A DNA stretch of 64,000 bases, taken from Actinomycetota bacterium (lineage in GTDB: Bacteria > Actinomycetota > Geothermincolia > Geothermincolales > RBG-13-55-18). The position numbers and the translations under genes are program-made. Positions 34,790 through 44,161 of the stretch are shown piece by piece. The stretch lies in the NCBI GenBank assembly GCA_014360685.1, contig JACIXB010000017.1, positions 1 to 64,000 of the forward strand, in the 5' to 3' direction. Positions within the stretch are counted from its first letter, which is position 1; every line of letters begins with the position of its first letter. The notes below the pieces were generated by a model that saw only the letters and a list, made by a program, of their open reading frames with translations, ran no database searches and was not told the DNA's origin.

Positions 34790-35021
34790 CCCTGCCCACC
34801 GGGGAGCGTGCCCGGCGATCCCGGGATTTGAAACCCTTCCCTCCGAAGGCGCCGCTCCATGCCTCCTTCCGTTGCTCCCTGTCCCGTAAAGCCATCCGGG
34901 CTCGTTGTCTTGAACCCAAGGCGGGTTGGGGGAAGCGGGATCAGCGCCTCGTGCCGGCACAACCACCTTTATGCCCGCGGACGCAGGCGCGGAGCGGTGC
35001 CGTTCACGTAACGGCCGGCGC

Positions 35022-36956
35022 CTAATTCAGGAAGTCGTCCAGGTCGGCGTAGGCCCAGGCCTGGTCGTAATAGCCATGGAGGGACCACATCCTGTGCTCC
35101 GTATTATCCATGAGAACGTGGTGGCCCTTCACGGATTGCGTGGTGTCGGTCCCGTAGTAGTCGCAGCGGGCCGGGTTGAGGAAGTCGATTATCCACATGG
35201 CCCGGAGGCGGTTTATCCGCCCGTACCCCTCCCGGAGTAGTTGGAGCATGGTTTGGTACCTCCAGATGGAATCGCCCTTCTGGCTGCGCAGAGAGGGATA
35301 GGTGACCGCCTTCCAGGGGAGGATGTAGTGATTGGTCATGGCCACCAGGTCCGGGTAGCTCTCGTCCTGCAGGGGGAACAACTGGCTGACCTGGGAATAT
35401 CCGTTCACCTCCATGCGGCGGACGAATTCCACCAACCCCTCCGGATCGGTGTAGGCCATGCTCCTCAACATCACCCCGTTCCGATCCGGGATATCTCCCT
35501 CGTTTTCCAGCAGGGCCTGAAGATCCCCCTCCCGGGAACCGGGGATATCCGGGCTTGTGGCGCAGGATTCCCCGGCGTCCCGGCGCAGCCAGGGGAAAAG
35601 AACCTGTAAAAGCCCGGCCAGGAACCTGCTTAGGTAGGACTTGAAGGAGTCCTCGGGAGGAGCCAGGCTGGCGGCGGTGGTCTCCAGGACTACCGCTTGG
35701 CCGCTCTTGCCGTCGGCGATCATGTACAGCCAGGGGACGGCCCGGTCGGAATCCCGGATGAGGGCCACCGCTTCCTCCAAGGTGCCCCCGAACTGCACCG
35801 CCTTGCGGCAAAGGAGCAGGGAGCCCTCTCCGGTGATGATGGGCCGCGAGAGCACGGAGGCTACCATGTCCATGCCGCAACTCACCCCTCGTGAGTTAAG
35901 GGCCGTGGGTACCCCCACGAAGCCAGGCGCCGCGGAAGCGATCAATGGGTAGCCGTTGGTCGGCTTATGGACAATGAGCAGCGCCTCGTCTGAGAAGACA
36001 TCTCCCCCGGTGGGGAACATGAAATCGCGGCCGTGGAGGGTCCGTCCCTTCCGGGTGGCCCTTCCCGAGACGGCGAACTCGTTGCAGAACAGGGCGGCGA
36101 AGCCGACGAATACGCTCTCCAGGACGTCGAAGCCCAGGTTGAGGGTGAGGACGTCCTGGAAGGAAACGTCAAATCCCTGCTCGCGGCAGGCGTCGGCCAT
36201 GCCCCGCATTTCATCCACGAATTCTTGGGGAACCGCGTCCACGTTGGCGGTGGCGATGAGCTGGAGGAGAGGCCACAGGAAGTGCAGCAGGTCCTGAAGG
36301 GTCTGGGGATCCAGGTTGATGCCCACCGTGGGCAGCATCTCCCCCACGATGTTGAAGACGAAGTCGTGGGTCATGCGATGGACCGAGCGGGCGCATAACC
36401 TACCCTCGGCGTAGCCCCTCTGGTAGGCGTTTCCCTCCAGGTAGAGCAACTTCTTCCCCGCCCCGTTTACCGCCAGGTAGGAGTTTCCCCACCGGGCTAC
36501 GGGCCGGTAATCGTCGGAGGACACGGGATTGGACAGGCGCCCGTAGAGGACGTTTATCCTGGCGCTGGCCGGTCGGCTGGCCTTCGTGCCGTCGCTCACC
36601 ACCAGCCTCACCCGGTAGATCCCCTCCGCGTCCGCCGTGAACCACGTCGTGGGCGATGTGGGGTCGCTGATTTCCGCGGCGCTCCCCGGGGGTTTGGCGA
36701 CCAGGGTCCATCGGTAGGTCAGGGGCTCGCCCTCCGGGTCGCGGCTTCCCGTTCCGTCCAGCTCCACCCGCGCTCCCTTGATAACCTCCTCGGGGGCGCT
36801 TATGCAGGCCACCGGCCGCTGGTTTATCGTTGATTTAGGTGCGGCCGTAATAACCTGGAAGGGGACTAAAAGCGTGATCAGCGACGAGGTGACGAGGAGG
36901 ACGAAGGATTTGGCGATTGACGAGAGGCGGCCCGAAGCGTGAACCCGGTTGATCAT
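35022..36956 (-). CDS. Secreted C45-type acyltransferase/phospholipase-B-like hydrolase with PKD-like domain
   Basis: 644 aa. A signal peptide (FVLLVTSSLITLLVPFQVI) is followed by an Ig/PKD-like domain at about 45-140 (RPVACISAPEEVIKGARVEL, GIYRVRLVVSDGTKASRPA). Then comes a C45/Ntn-like region: AYQRGYAEGRLCARSV near 180, and FCNEFAVSGRATRKGRTLHG near 290, where the Cys would be the nucleophile and the G-R-D-F motif is typical. It continues through LNSRGVSCGMDMV. Likely hydrolyses an amide or ester outside the membrane; substrate unknown. The ATG at 36956 follows AAAGGGGGGAAAG. The stop is TAG. Confidence 0.8.
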   Translation of the reverse strand: MINRVHASGRLSSIAKSFVLLVTSSLITLLVPFQVITAAPKSTINQRPVACISAPEEVIKGARVELDGTGSRDPEGEPLTYRWTLVAKPPGSAAEISDPTSPTTWFTADAEGIYRVRLVVSDGTKASRPASARINVLYGRLSNPVSSDDYRPVARWGNSYLAVNGAGKKLLYLEGNAYQRGYAEGRLCARSVHRMTHDFVFNIVGEMLPTVGINLDPQTLQDLLHFLWPLLQLIATANVDAVPQEFVDEMRGMADACREQGFDVSFQDVLTLNLGFDVLESVFVGFAALFCNEFAVSGRATRKGRTLHGRDFMFPTGGDVFSDEALLIVHKPTNGYPLIASAAPGFVGVPTALNSRGVSCGMDMVASVLSRPIITGEGSLLLCRKAVQFGGTLEEAVALIRDSDRAVPWLYMIADGKSGQAVVLETTAASLAPPEDSFKSYLSRFLAGLLQVLFPWLRRDAGESCATSPDIPGSREGDLQALLENEGDIPDRNGVMLRSMAYTDPEGLVEFVRRMEVNGYSQVSQLFPLQDESYPDLVAMTNHYILPWKAVTYPSLRSQKGDSIWRYQTMLQLLREGYGRINRLRAMWIIDFLNPARCDYYGTDTTQSVKGHHVLMDNTEHRMWSLHGYYDQAWAYADLDDFLN

Positions 36957-37157
36957 CTTTCCCCCCTTTGCCGGCAATCCCCTTTTAACCGGAACGCGGA
37001 CGGTCTTCAACCTTGGCGATGAATTGTGCTGCCGACCGGACAGTATTATCTGCAAGCCGTCCCGAGGCGATGTTACTATAGATTAGCATCAAGGATCAAC
37101 AAGGCGGATAAAATCGTTGCCGTCTACGAAAAGCAGCCACCTCATCCCGGCAAAACC

Positions 37158-37514
37158 TCAACCGGCCATCCTTTCATATCCCGCGAGCACTTTGAGGACA
37201 TCCTTTACCCAGGGGTCGCCGCTTCTTGGCCGAAGGGCCGGTACGTGTTTGTTAAGCCAGGCCTCGGGATCCCTCCTCGCCTCCTTTCTCAAGGAGGCCA
37301 AGGCCGTCTTCGCCGCCCTTCCGTTCGTCCTTCTCCGGGAGGCCAAAAAGGAGGAGAACTCCCCGTTTTGGGAGAGCTCGATCACCTGGCAGGGGGAGTC
37401 CGCTCCGGAAACGCTCCAGCTTATGCCGCGCTTCTTGAAGCGTTCGGAGAGGAGCTTACCCTCGTTACTCTCCACGGCCCCGGAGGAGCGGTGTTCGTTT
37501 GTTTGGGGAAGCAC
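37158..37514 (-). CDS. Small hypothetical protein
   Basis: 118 aa, not recognised. Ser/Arg-rich at the front; the part ISWSVSGADSPCQVIELSQN and WLNKHVPALRPRSGDPWVKD looks protein-like, with no membrane span and no cofactor motif. No clear ribosome binding site is seen. It may be the tail of a larger decayed gene or a chance frame. The neighbouring region (37515-37639) has a dispersed repeat. Confidence 0.3.
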   Translation of the reverse strand: MLPQTNEHRSSGAVESNEGKLLSERFKKRGISWSVSGADSPCQVIELSQNGEFSSFLASRRRTNGRAAKTALASLRKEARRDPEAWLNKHVPALRPRSGDPWVKDVLKVLAGYERMAG

Positions 37515-37630
37515 TGAACTCGCACCCTTTATGCCGGCACCTCAACTCGCGGCCGCGGCTGGAGAAACCCGAATTGTGGGCCAAGGCAAATGCGGGCCGA
37601 GCCCGGTCGGAAAACCCATACCCCCTGGGG

Positions 37631-37655
37631 TATCAAAATTCAAGACCTGACCCCT
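37631..37655. repeat. REP-like dispersed motif overlapping the end of the PRC-barrel gene
   Basis: On the minus strand the sequence reads GGGGTCAGGTCTTGAATTTT followed by GATA. From memory, such motifs recur at intergenic element ends in many bacterial genomes and are linked to IS200/REP-type transposases. No transposase lies nearby. Confidence 0.5.
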
Positions 37656-38218
37656 ATGACGATGGATTCTTCGTCCACGCGCAGGATGGCCTCGTAGGGG
37701 ATCACGTTTACCTCTCCCGTGCGTCGGTAGCGCTTTCTCAGGCGACTAACCAGCTTCTGAACCCTCTTCCCGGCGGGGAACCATTCCATACCCACCTGCA
37801 ACCCTTCCAGGAATATGAGGATGCCTTCCCGCTTGATGATCACCTCATCCACCCGATGCAGGCGGTTGCCCTCCTCGTCGACGATCTGCTTGTTGAGCAT
37901 GTCGCGCCGGACCAGGGTCTTGCCTTCGCAGGAGACCACCTCGAAGTTCGGATGGGCGTGCTTGAGGTAAAGGGCCTCTTCCTCCATGGATTCCAGCTCG
38001 GACCAGGGCAGAAGGAGGACGATGTCCTCGACGGGGCGGGGCAGCAGAAGCTCCCCGATGCGGTCCGTCCACTCCAAGTGAACCGCCAAGTGGGTGGCCA
38101 CGGGAGGCCTGGAGGAGAGATCGAAGGCCAGGTCCTCCAGGTGGCCCACCTCCCTTCCCTCGGCGTCCCGGACTTCCTTCCTGAGGACGGACGACAGCAT
38201 GAACGACCCTTCTTCCAT
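37640..38218 (-). CDS. Double PRC-barrel domain protein
   Basis: 192 aa. The first barrel is SSVLRKEVRDAEGREVGHLE with DLAFDLSSRPPV; the second is VRRDMLNKQIVDEEGNRLHR with VDEVIIKREG. The C-terminal helical part (GKRVQKLVSRLRKRYRRTGE) precedes a last strand. PRC barrels bind other proteins or RNA and often accompany Mg/metal transporters. The gene follows an NRAMP-like transporter by 239 bases. The last residues (GVRS) and stop are written by a dispersed repeat, so the native C-terminus may have been altered. Confidence 0.8.
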   Translation of the reverse strand: MEEGSFMLSSVLRKEVRDAEGREVGHLEDLAFDLSSRPPVATHLAVHLEWTDRIGELLLPRPVEDIVLLLPWSELESMEEEALYLKHAHPNFEVVSCEGKTLVRRDMLNKQIVDEEGNRLHRVDEVIIKREGILIFLEGLQVGMEWFPAGKRVQKLVSRLRKRYRRTGEVNVIPYEAILRVDEESIVIGVRS

Positions 38219-38457
38219 CAGACCACCACCCCTCCAGGTATTCGGCCGTCACCGGGATTCCGGAAAGAACTCGGGGCCTTGCCGCCGTTCAAGCACTACC
38301 CATTTGTGCACCACCGCTCATCCCGGGGAAAGAAGACGGCGCGCGAACGGGCGACGTCACTAAAGGCCTTTTCCCACGGACCTACCGCTCGTTTTTGCCT
38401 GCTTCACCCCTTCTATTATATGGAAAAAAGTTACAGGAACATTCCGACCGGTTCTCC

Positions 38458-39726
38458 TTATCCCGAGGGAATGAAGGTGGAGATGATCATGGCCAGGTTT
38501 ATGACGTAAAGCACGGCCACTACCATCCACATCACGGCGTTGAAGCGCCGCGTATTGGCATATTCTCCCATCAGTTCGCGGTCGTTGGCCAGGATCATCA
38601 TGTAGGTGACGATGACCGGGAGTAAAACCCCGTTAAGGGTCTGCGAGACCACCATGATGAACACCAGGTTGGCATGGGGAATCATCACCAAGAGGGCGCT
38701 TCCGACGATGAAAAGGGTGTAGGTAAGGTAGAACTGGGGAGCCTCCCGGTAGGGGCGGTCCAGAGCGGCCTCCCAACCGAAGGCCTCGCATACCGTGTAG
38801 GCAGTGGTCAGGGGCAGGATGGAGGCGGCGAAAAGCGAGGCGGCGAAGAGCCCGAAGCCGAAGAGGTAGGACGCGTATTTCCCGGCTATGGGGGCCAGAC
38901 CCGCCGCCGCCTCCTCGGCGGTGGTGATGTTGATGGCTCCCACGCCGGGCTTGTAGTAAAAGGCCGCCGCGCAACAGATGATGATGAACATCCCCACCAC
39001 CACGGCGAAAAACACCCCTACCAGGGTATCCGCCCGCTCGTAGCCCATCTTCTCGGCGTCCAGCCCCTTGTCCACGATGGAGGATTGCTGGTAAAAGAGC
39101 ATCCACGGCGCTATGGTGGTCCCGATGTTGGTCACCGCAAGCACCAGGTAGGGGGTCTCCATGCTGAATTTGGGTGTCACCAGGGCCTTTCCCACCTCCG
39201 ACCAGTCCGGGCCGGCCATGAAGGCGGATATGAAATAGGCGATGTACACCAGGCTGATGACCAGAAAGACCTTTTCCACCCGCTGGTAGGTGCCCTTTAC
39301 CACCAGCCACCAGACGGCGAAGGCCAAGAAGGGCATGAAGACGAGGTACGGGAGGTGGAAGAGCTGGAGACTGGCCGCCAGACCGGCGAAGTTGGACACG
39401 GTGTTAGCGAAATTGGTGAAGAGCAGGGCCAGCATGACCAGGGCGGTGACCCGCAGGGAGAATCGCTCCCGGATCAGCGCGGCCAGGCCCTTCCCGGTGA
39501 CGGTGCCCAAGCGCACGATCATCTCCTGGATGAGGGCCAGGAAGACGCCGGTGACGGTGAGGACCCAGAGGAGGTTATACCCGTAACGGGCGCCGGAAAC
39601 GGAGTAGGTGGCGATGCCCCCGGCATCGGTGTCCACCATGTTGACGATGATGCCGGGGCCCAGCACGGCCAGGAAGAGGAGGATCTCCCTGCGGCCCAGC
39701 CGCCTGCGCCCACCCCTGCCGGACAT
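38458..39726 (-). CDS. NRAMP-superfamily divalent metal transporter, atypical site (NRMT-like)
   Basis: 422 aa, about 11 membrane spans. The helix-1 motif is not the canonical D-P-G-N: it reads VNMVDTDAGGIATYSVSGAR. Helix 6 reads NIGTTIAPWMLFYQQSSIVD instead of the usual M-P-H-N. These changes place it in the divergent NRAMP branch that includes NRMT-type Mg2+/Mn2+ transporters (established family knowledge; the assignment here is inference). The PRC-barrel gene downstream supports a Mg2+-related role. The ATG at 39726 has GGAGG seven bases upstream; the frame also opens at a GTG 24 bases earlier. Confidence 0.82.
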   Translation of the reverse strand: MSGRGGRRRLGRREILLFLAVLGPGIIVNMVDTDAGGIATYSVSGARYGYNLLWVLTVTGVFLALIQEMIVRLGTVTGKGLAALIRERFSLRVTALVMLALLFTNFANTVSNFAGLAASLQLFHLPYLVFMPFLAFAVWWLVVKGTYQRVEKVFLVISLVYIAYFISAFMAGPDWSEVGKALVTPKFSMETPYLVLAVTNIGTTIAPWMLFYQQSSIVDKGLDAEKMGYERADTLVGVFFAVVVGMFIIICCAAAFYYKPGVGAINITTAEEAAAGLAPIAGKYASYLFGFGLFAASLFAASILPLTTAYTVCEAFGWEAALDRPYREAPQFYLTYTLFIVGSALLVMIPHANLVFIMVVSQTLNGVLLPVIVTYMMILANDRELMGEYANTRRFNAVMWMVVAVLYVINLAMIISTFIPSG

Positions 39727-39869
39727 GTTGCTCCTCCAAGCCTCGATCACCCCTGTCCTTGCGTAGAGAGGCGAAAAACCCCGGTCGATTATACCTTACA
39801 GAGTAAAGGGCGTGAAAACCCCCTCCCGCCGGCACGAAAAACCCACGGCGCGGAGAGGGCGGGGTCACG

Positions 39870-40469
39870 TCAGCGCAGGAGGCAGGTGGAGGGGCAATCG
39901 ATGACCCGTTCCTCGGTGACGATCTTGTGCACGTGACGGTCGTGGTCGGCGCAGGGGACGTGTTCCACGATCTGCAGCTCGAAGGCCACGGCGATGAGCC
40001 GGCAGCGGGGGCTGCACTTCTCCAGGAAGCGGTCGTAGTAGCCTCCGCCGTATCCCAGCCTGCCGCCGGTGAGGTCGAAGGCCACCCCGGGCATGAGGAT
40101 GACCTCGATCTCCTCCGGGGGAACGGGGCGCAGGCATTCGCACCTGGGCTCCAGGATATCGTAGTTTCCCAGGCATAGGTCGTTTTCCAGGTCCAGGAGC
40201 TGGGAGGCGACCATAGACTTGTCGTCCGCGTTGGTGCAGGGGACGCAGGCCCGCTTACCTTCCTCGAGGGCGCGCCGGATCATGGGCAGGGTGTCCACCT
40301 CGCTGCGGAAGGATATGAAGAAGAGCACCGTCCGCGCGGCGGCGAACTCGGGCACGGACCACAGGTTCTCGGCGATGCGCTCGGAAAGTTCCCTCCTCTT
40401 TTCCGGGGGGAGCGCGTCGCGCAGCTCCTGGATCTTCTTGCGCAGTTCCTTCTTCCTCTTGTGGATCAT
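39870..40469 (-). CDS. 5-formyltetrahydrofolate cyclo-ligase
   Basis: 199 aa. Converts 5-formyl-THF to 5,10-methenyl-THF with ATP. MIHKRKKELRKKIQELRDAL is the usual N-terminus; FFISFRSEVDTLPMIRRALE and VILMPGVAFDLTGGRLGYGG followed by GYYDRFLEK give the substrate and ATP loop. Near the end FELQIVEHVPCADHDRHVH is conserved. The start at 40469 follows AGAAGAGA. A folate C1 role agrees with acetyl-CoA pathway genes elsewhere in the window. Upstream to 40799 there is a TATTATAG promoter-like element and no gene. Confidence 0.94.
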   Translation of the reverse strand: MIHKRKKELRKKIQELRDALPPEKRRELSERIAENLWSVPEFAAARTVLFFISFRSEVDTLPMIRRALEEGKRACVPCTNADDKSMVASQLLDLENDLCLGNYDILEPRCECLRPVPPEEIEVILMPGVAFDLTGGRLGYGGGYYDRFLEKCSPRCRLIAVAFELQIVEHVPCADHDRHVHKIVTEERVIDCPSTCLLR

Positions 40470-40799
40470 TCTCTTCTCCCCGGGTCCGGGGATATTATAG
40501 CAGAGCCGCCTGGGGGAGATCGCGTACGAGAGGAGCGGCAACGCCGGCGCGCGTCCGTTTCCCTTGGGCGGAGAACATGTGCCTCGCCCCGGCCATGGGA
40601 CGTTGGGCCTTTGGGGGTTCCGGGGACATATAATATCTTCGGCGGCGTGATGGCTTGCCAAGCGAGGCGTGGAGCGAGGCGACCCGGTGATCAGGAAATA
40701 TATGGTAGAGCTTTCCGGGCTCGGGCGGGAATCAGGAATGGGGGTTCTTTCCCCGCGGCGGATCTGCCGTTCTCCCGGGCGGATGGGGGTGATCTGCGG

Positions 40800-41288
40800 T
40801 TGAAGAGAGTGGTGGCCATATCCGACACCCACATACCGAAGGTGGGGGAAGATCTCCCGCGCGTGCTGATGGAGGCCTTGCGCGGCGCGGATCTCATCAT
40901 CCACGCCGGGGACCTGGTGGACCTCTCCGTGTTGGACCGGCTGCGGGAGTTGGGGCCGGTGGCCGCGGTGGCAGGGAACATGGACTACCCCAGCGTGAGG
41001 TCCGTGCTCCCGGAGACCAGGGTGGTGGAGGTGGAGGGGAAGCGCATCGGCATAACCCACGGGGGCGGGCCGCCCATGGGCATTGAGAGGAGGGTGCTCT
41101 CCCGCTTCAGCGGGGTGGACGCGGTGGTTTACGGGCACACCCACTCCGCGCACCTGGAGGAGAGAAAGGGCATCCTCCTGGTGAACCCCGGGACCCCCAA
41201 CGACCGCCGTTTCTCCCGCCGCCTCTCCTACGCCGTCCTGGAAGTGGACGAGGAGGGCATAAGGCCGGAGATAATCTGGCTGGATTGA
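40800..41288 (+). CDS. YfcE/MJ0936-type metallophosphoesterase
   Basis: 162 aa. VVAISDTHIPKVGEDL, HAGDLVD, VAGNMDYP, GITHGGGPP and VVYGHTHSAHLEE supply the five metal-binding motifs of the calcineurin-like phosphodiesterase fold, and LLVNPGTPNDRR ends it. The small single-domain type acts on phosphodiesters such as bis-pNPP or cyclic nucleotides; the physiological substrate is unknown. TTG at 40800 is proposed as the start (GGGGGTGAT upstream); a longer open frame upstream has no coding character. Confidence 0.9.
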   Translation: MKRVVAISDTHIPKVGEDLPRVLMEALRGADLIIHAGDLVDLSVLDRLRELGPVAAVAGNMDYPSVRSVLPETRVVEVEGKRIGITHGGGPPMGIERRVLSRFSGVDAVVYGHTHSAHLEERKGILLVNPGTPNDRRFSRRLSYAVLEVDEEGIRPEIIWLD

Positions 41289-41575
41289 CCGCGCGGCCGT
41301 TCCGTCCCGGCGTCGGGACGGTACGCTGCGCCATTCCGCCGAGTAATCGTGGGATCAGGTCAAGGGGGTCGGGGAAAGCGCCTTCGAGGAGTCTTCGCGG
41401 CGGCCCTCGCTCGTGGACCCGGCCTCGGCCCGGGGGTGGAGGGATTTTCCTCCGGTTTTCTTTTTTTCATGAAGACTCGATGAGGCTTGGGGTACTGACG
41501 AGGGTCCGGGAACGGTGAACGGGTTTCCGGCGACCTCCCCTTCAGCCATGGGGGCCGGGGCATCACGAGGGAGGG

Positions 41576-42250
41576 TTACTGAGCTTCCTCGCCCCAGGAT
41601 TTTTCCTCGGAGAGGTCCAAGCCACCCACCACCACCCAGCGCCCTTTTCCGGCCACGTCCGCGAGGCGCTCCCGGTATTCGTCCATCTGCGCCACCTGGA
41701 GGAGGGGGTCGTTGGCCGGATCGTCGTACCAACGGAGGTATATCTCGCCCTCCTTGTCCTTGAAGCTGTCCAACTTGTATTCCACGGTGCCGAACATCTG
41801 CTCCCCGATGTAGCGGATCTTGCCGTCGGTTATTCTCACCACCGCCCGTTCGCCGTCCACCTTCTCCGTTTCCTCGAGGACCACACCGTTGAACTCCACC
41901 TCCCACTCCCGGGAATTCCACCTGCGCTCCAGTTCCCGCAGCTGTTCGGTTCCTATGAACTGCCCGGTGGAGTCAAGCAGCAACTCGGGGTTCACTACCT
42001 CCAGGAAGAAGGCGAAGTCGCGGCCGTTGTCGGGATTGCGCGTCCCGTCCTCGCCTTCCCTCCACTCCATGGACTTGAACCACTTCTTAACCACCCCCAC
42101 GGGGCTCCTGTCCCGGGGGTCGAAGTCGTCCTTGAAGGAGGAGCCGCTCTGCCAGTCGGCGCATCCGGCCAGGAGAAGGAGCAAGGATGCGGCCACGATG
42201 TAGATGAACAGCCGCTTCCCCCGCGCCCTTGCCCTGTCGTTTTTTCCCAT
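41576..42250 (-). CDS. Lipoprotein of unknown function
   Basis: 224 aa. The signal peptide ends in a lipobox, LFIYIVAASLLLLLAGCADW. The mature domain (SPVGVVKKWFKSMEWREGED, DFAFFLEVVNPELLLDSTGQ, RAVVRITDGKIRYIGEQMFG) has an NTF2/cystatin-like look, as do the proteins at 42497 and 43623, suggesting diverged paralogues in tandem. The ATG at 42250 follows AAGGAAAGCG. Probably cell-surface attached. Confidence 0.7.
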   Translation of the reverse strand: MGKNDRARARGKRLFIYIVAASLLLLLAGCADWQSGSSFKDDFDPRDRSPVGVVKKWFKSMEWREGEDGTRNPDNGRDFAFFLEVVNPELLLDSTGQFIGTEQLRELERRWNSREWEVEFNGVVLEETEKVDGERAVVRITDGKIRYIGEQMFGTVEYKLDSFKDKEGEIYLRWYDDPANDPLLQVAQMDEYRERLADVAGKGRWVVVGGLDLSEEKSWGEEAQ

Positions 42251-42496
42251 AACGCTTTCCTTGTCCCTCGTCCCTGTTGCTCGGTCCGCCTCCAGTGGAA
42301 CCCGGGCTCTTTCCCGTTCCCTCATCAGCGGTTCCACATCCGTTTCACCCGCTCCGGGGAGCCGCCCCCCGGCCTCTTTCTTGATTCCGCTTCCGGGTTC
42401 GTTTCCGCCTTAGTATAGAGTAAGGGCGGCGAACTGTCAGCAGGCGGCGCGTCGTTCACCGGTTATGTTCGGCCTCATGCCGGGTATGCCCGGGCA

Positions 42497-43234
42497 TCAA
42501 TCCGTCTGGCCGCCGCCTTCCTCCACTTCCGGGAACTCGGACTGATCCCCGGGCATCTCCTCCACGAGGTAGGGAAGCTTGGCCGTCGGGTAATCCTGGA
42601 TCACCCAGTCGCCCTCCACTTTGACCAGCCGGACGAGGCGATGGTGCTGTGAGAAGTCCACCCCACCGCTCCGGGCGCCGTCCCGGTAGAAGCCCTCGAA
42701 GTAACCGCCCACTATTTCCACCTCGGCGTAGTCGCCTTCCTCCTTCACCAGGCGGGTCTTCAGGTCCTCCACCACGTAAGAGTCGAAGTCGATGCCCTCG
42801 GTGTAGGGGTCGGGCTCGTACTCTCCCTTCTGGGCCAACTTGTACACCTCGGGCTCGGTCAGCTTGAGGTAGGCCATGACGTCCTTGTCCTTTATGGCCC
42901 GGTAAAAGGCCTTAACCGCCCTCTCCGGGGCGCTGTCGCGGCCGCCGATCACGGTGAAGGCCAGGAAAAGCACCACCACCAGCACGATGACGCCGATGAG
43001 CACCAGGCCGGCGGCCAACGAGGGACGACGCCTCTGAATCCTCCGCAGGCGCCTTTCCACCTCCGCCCGGTCCACGCCCTCCCTTTCCAGCTCCAGCCGC
43101 AGGCGGGCCGCCTCGCGCACCGTCTTCCTCCGGGCCCTGGCCTTGGCGGCCTCAAGGCCGGCTATCTTCTCACCGCACTCCTCGCAGTAGCGGCGGCCCT
43201 CGGGGTTCTGGTAACCACAGTTAGGACAGCGCAA
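42497..43234 (-). CDS. Zinc-ribbon, single-span membrane protein
   Basis: 245 aa. MRCPNCGYQNPEGRRYCEEC with GEKI is a zinc ribbon; a charged helix (VREAARLRLELEREGVDRAE) and a span (GLVLIGVIVLVVVLFLAFTV) follow. The outside domain (PERAVKAFYRAIKDKDVMAY, VKVEGDWVIQDYPTAKLPYL) resembles DUF4878/NTF2-like lipoprotein domains nearby. Role unknown. A 388-base spacer to the next gene (43235-43622) shows no gene. Confidence 0.75.
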   Translation of the reverse strand: MRCPNCGYQNPEGRRYCEECGEKIAGLEAAKARARRKTVREAARLRLELEREGVDRAEVERRLRRIQRRRPSLAAGLVLIGVIVLVVVLFLAFTVIGGRDSAPERAVKAFYRAIKDKDVMAYLKLTEPEVYKLAQKGEYEPDPYTEGIDFDSYVVEDLKTRLVKEEGDYAEVEIVGGYFEGFYRDGARSGGVDFSQHHRLVRLVKVEGDWVIQDYPTAKLPYLVEEMPGDQSEFPEVEEGGGQTD

Positions 43235-43622
43235 GTCTTCCTCCTCCGTTTATCCGCCGTTCCGCATGGAACTTTCCACGGTTAACCTTTCCATACCGGC
43301 CCCGCATCCCTGCTCTCCATCTCATAACCTTTGCTTTCCGGGTAGAGAATCCCTTTTACCCCCATTTTACGTTCCCGATTACGTTCGGAAAACGGTCCAT
43401 TCCCCGGTGCGGGGCCCGGTGCTCGTCGAGGGAGTCCCTGGTGCCTTTCCCGGCCTTGTTCCCGGCATGGCCGTCTCCAGCCCTCTATGACGGGGAGGCG
43501 CGTGCCCTGGTTTCCCCTCCCCTTCCTGTGCGAGGTCGGCAGGGGCGGCGGAGAAGCCCCGTGAAAGCCCTGCCGGGGCCGGCACACGGTAATTCGGCGG
43601 GTCGCCTGCCCCCCTCCCCGGT
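43235..43622. other. 388-bp intergenic region, no gene seen
   Basis: GC-rich with several short inverted repeats; no frame resembles a protein and no RNA family is recognised. Confidence 0.4.
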
Positions 43623-44150
43623 TCATTCCCGGCAGGCTTTTTCCAGGGCCAAGAGCACGTAGAGGTCCAGGACCTCCAGGTACCATTCCCCGTTTCTCCT
43701 CGCCAGGTACAGGGGGACGAATTCATCCCTGGAGAAATCGATCTCGCCCTCTTTTACCCAGCGGTCGTCCTTCAACCGGTAGAGAACGCACTTGCCGCCC
43801 ACCACGGTTACCAGCGCGTGTTCCCCGTCCAGGGGCCTGGAGGACAGCTCCAGGCATTGGAAGCGGAACCGCCAGTCCGGAGATTGGGCGAGGTACCGGC
43901 GCCGCAACTCCTCCCACTCCCGACGCCCCTCTTCCTCGCTCTCCACCTTCCGCCTGGCCTCGGGGTTCACAAGGGAGCGCATGGCATTGAAGTCCTGGGC
44001 CTGCACGGCACCCAGAAAATGGTATACGACTTCCTCCGGGGATTCGTGCCCGCATCCCGCCGTGGAAAGGATGGAGATAGCCGCAAGGCAGGCCGAAAGC
44101 AAGAACACGGCGAGGCGCGGCCGCGGAATCGCCTTTACGGAGGGCACCAT
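43623..44150 (-). CDS. NTF2-like lipoprotein
   Basis: 175 aa. Signal peptide with lipobox AAISILSTAGCGH; the mature domain starts ESPEEVVYHFLGAVQAQDFN and ends GEWYLEVLDLYVLLALEKAC. The early V-V-x-x-F-x-x-A-x-x-x-D pattern is typical of DUF4878-like domains, which often bind small ligands or act in envelope stress. It follows the zinc-ribbon gene at 44162 by 11 bases, so the two are likely co-transcribed. Confidence 0.7.
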   Translation of the reverse strand: MVPSVKAIPRPRLAVFLLSACLAAISILSTAGCGHESPEEVVYHFLGAVQAQDFNAMRSLVNPEARRKVESEEEGRREWEELRRRYLAQSPDWRFRFQCLELSSRPLDGEHALVTVVGGKCVLYRLKDDRWVKEGEIDFSRDEFVPLYLARRNGEWYLEVLDLYVLLALEKACRE

Positions 44151-44161
44151 TAACGCCGCTT

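Noticed and set aside
41349-41380. GGGATCAGGTC near 41349 and similar short GC motifs near 49970 and 50930 as further members of the REP-like family
   Set aside because: The matches are only 8-11 bases and lack the AATTTTGA half, so they may be chance.
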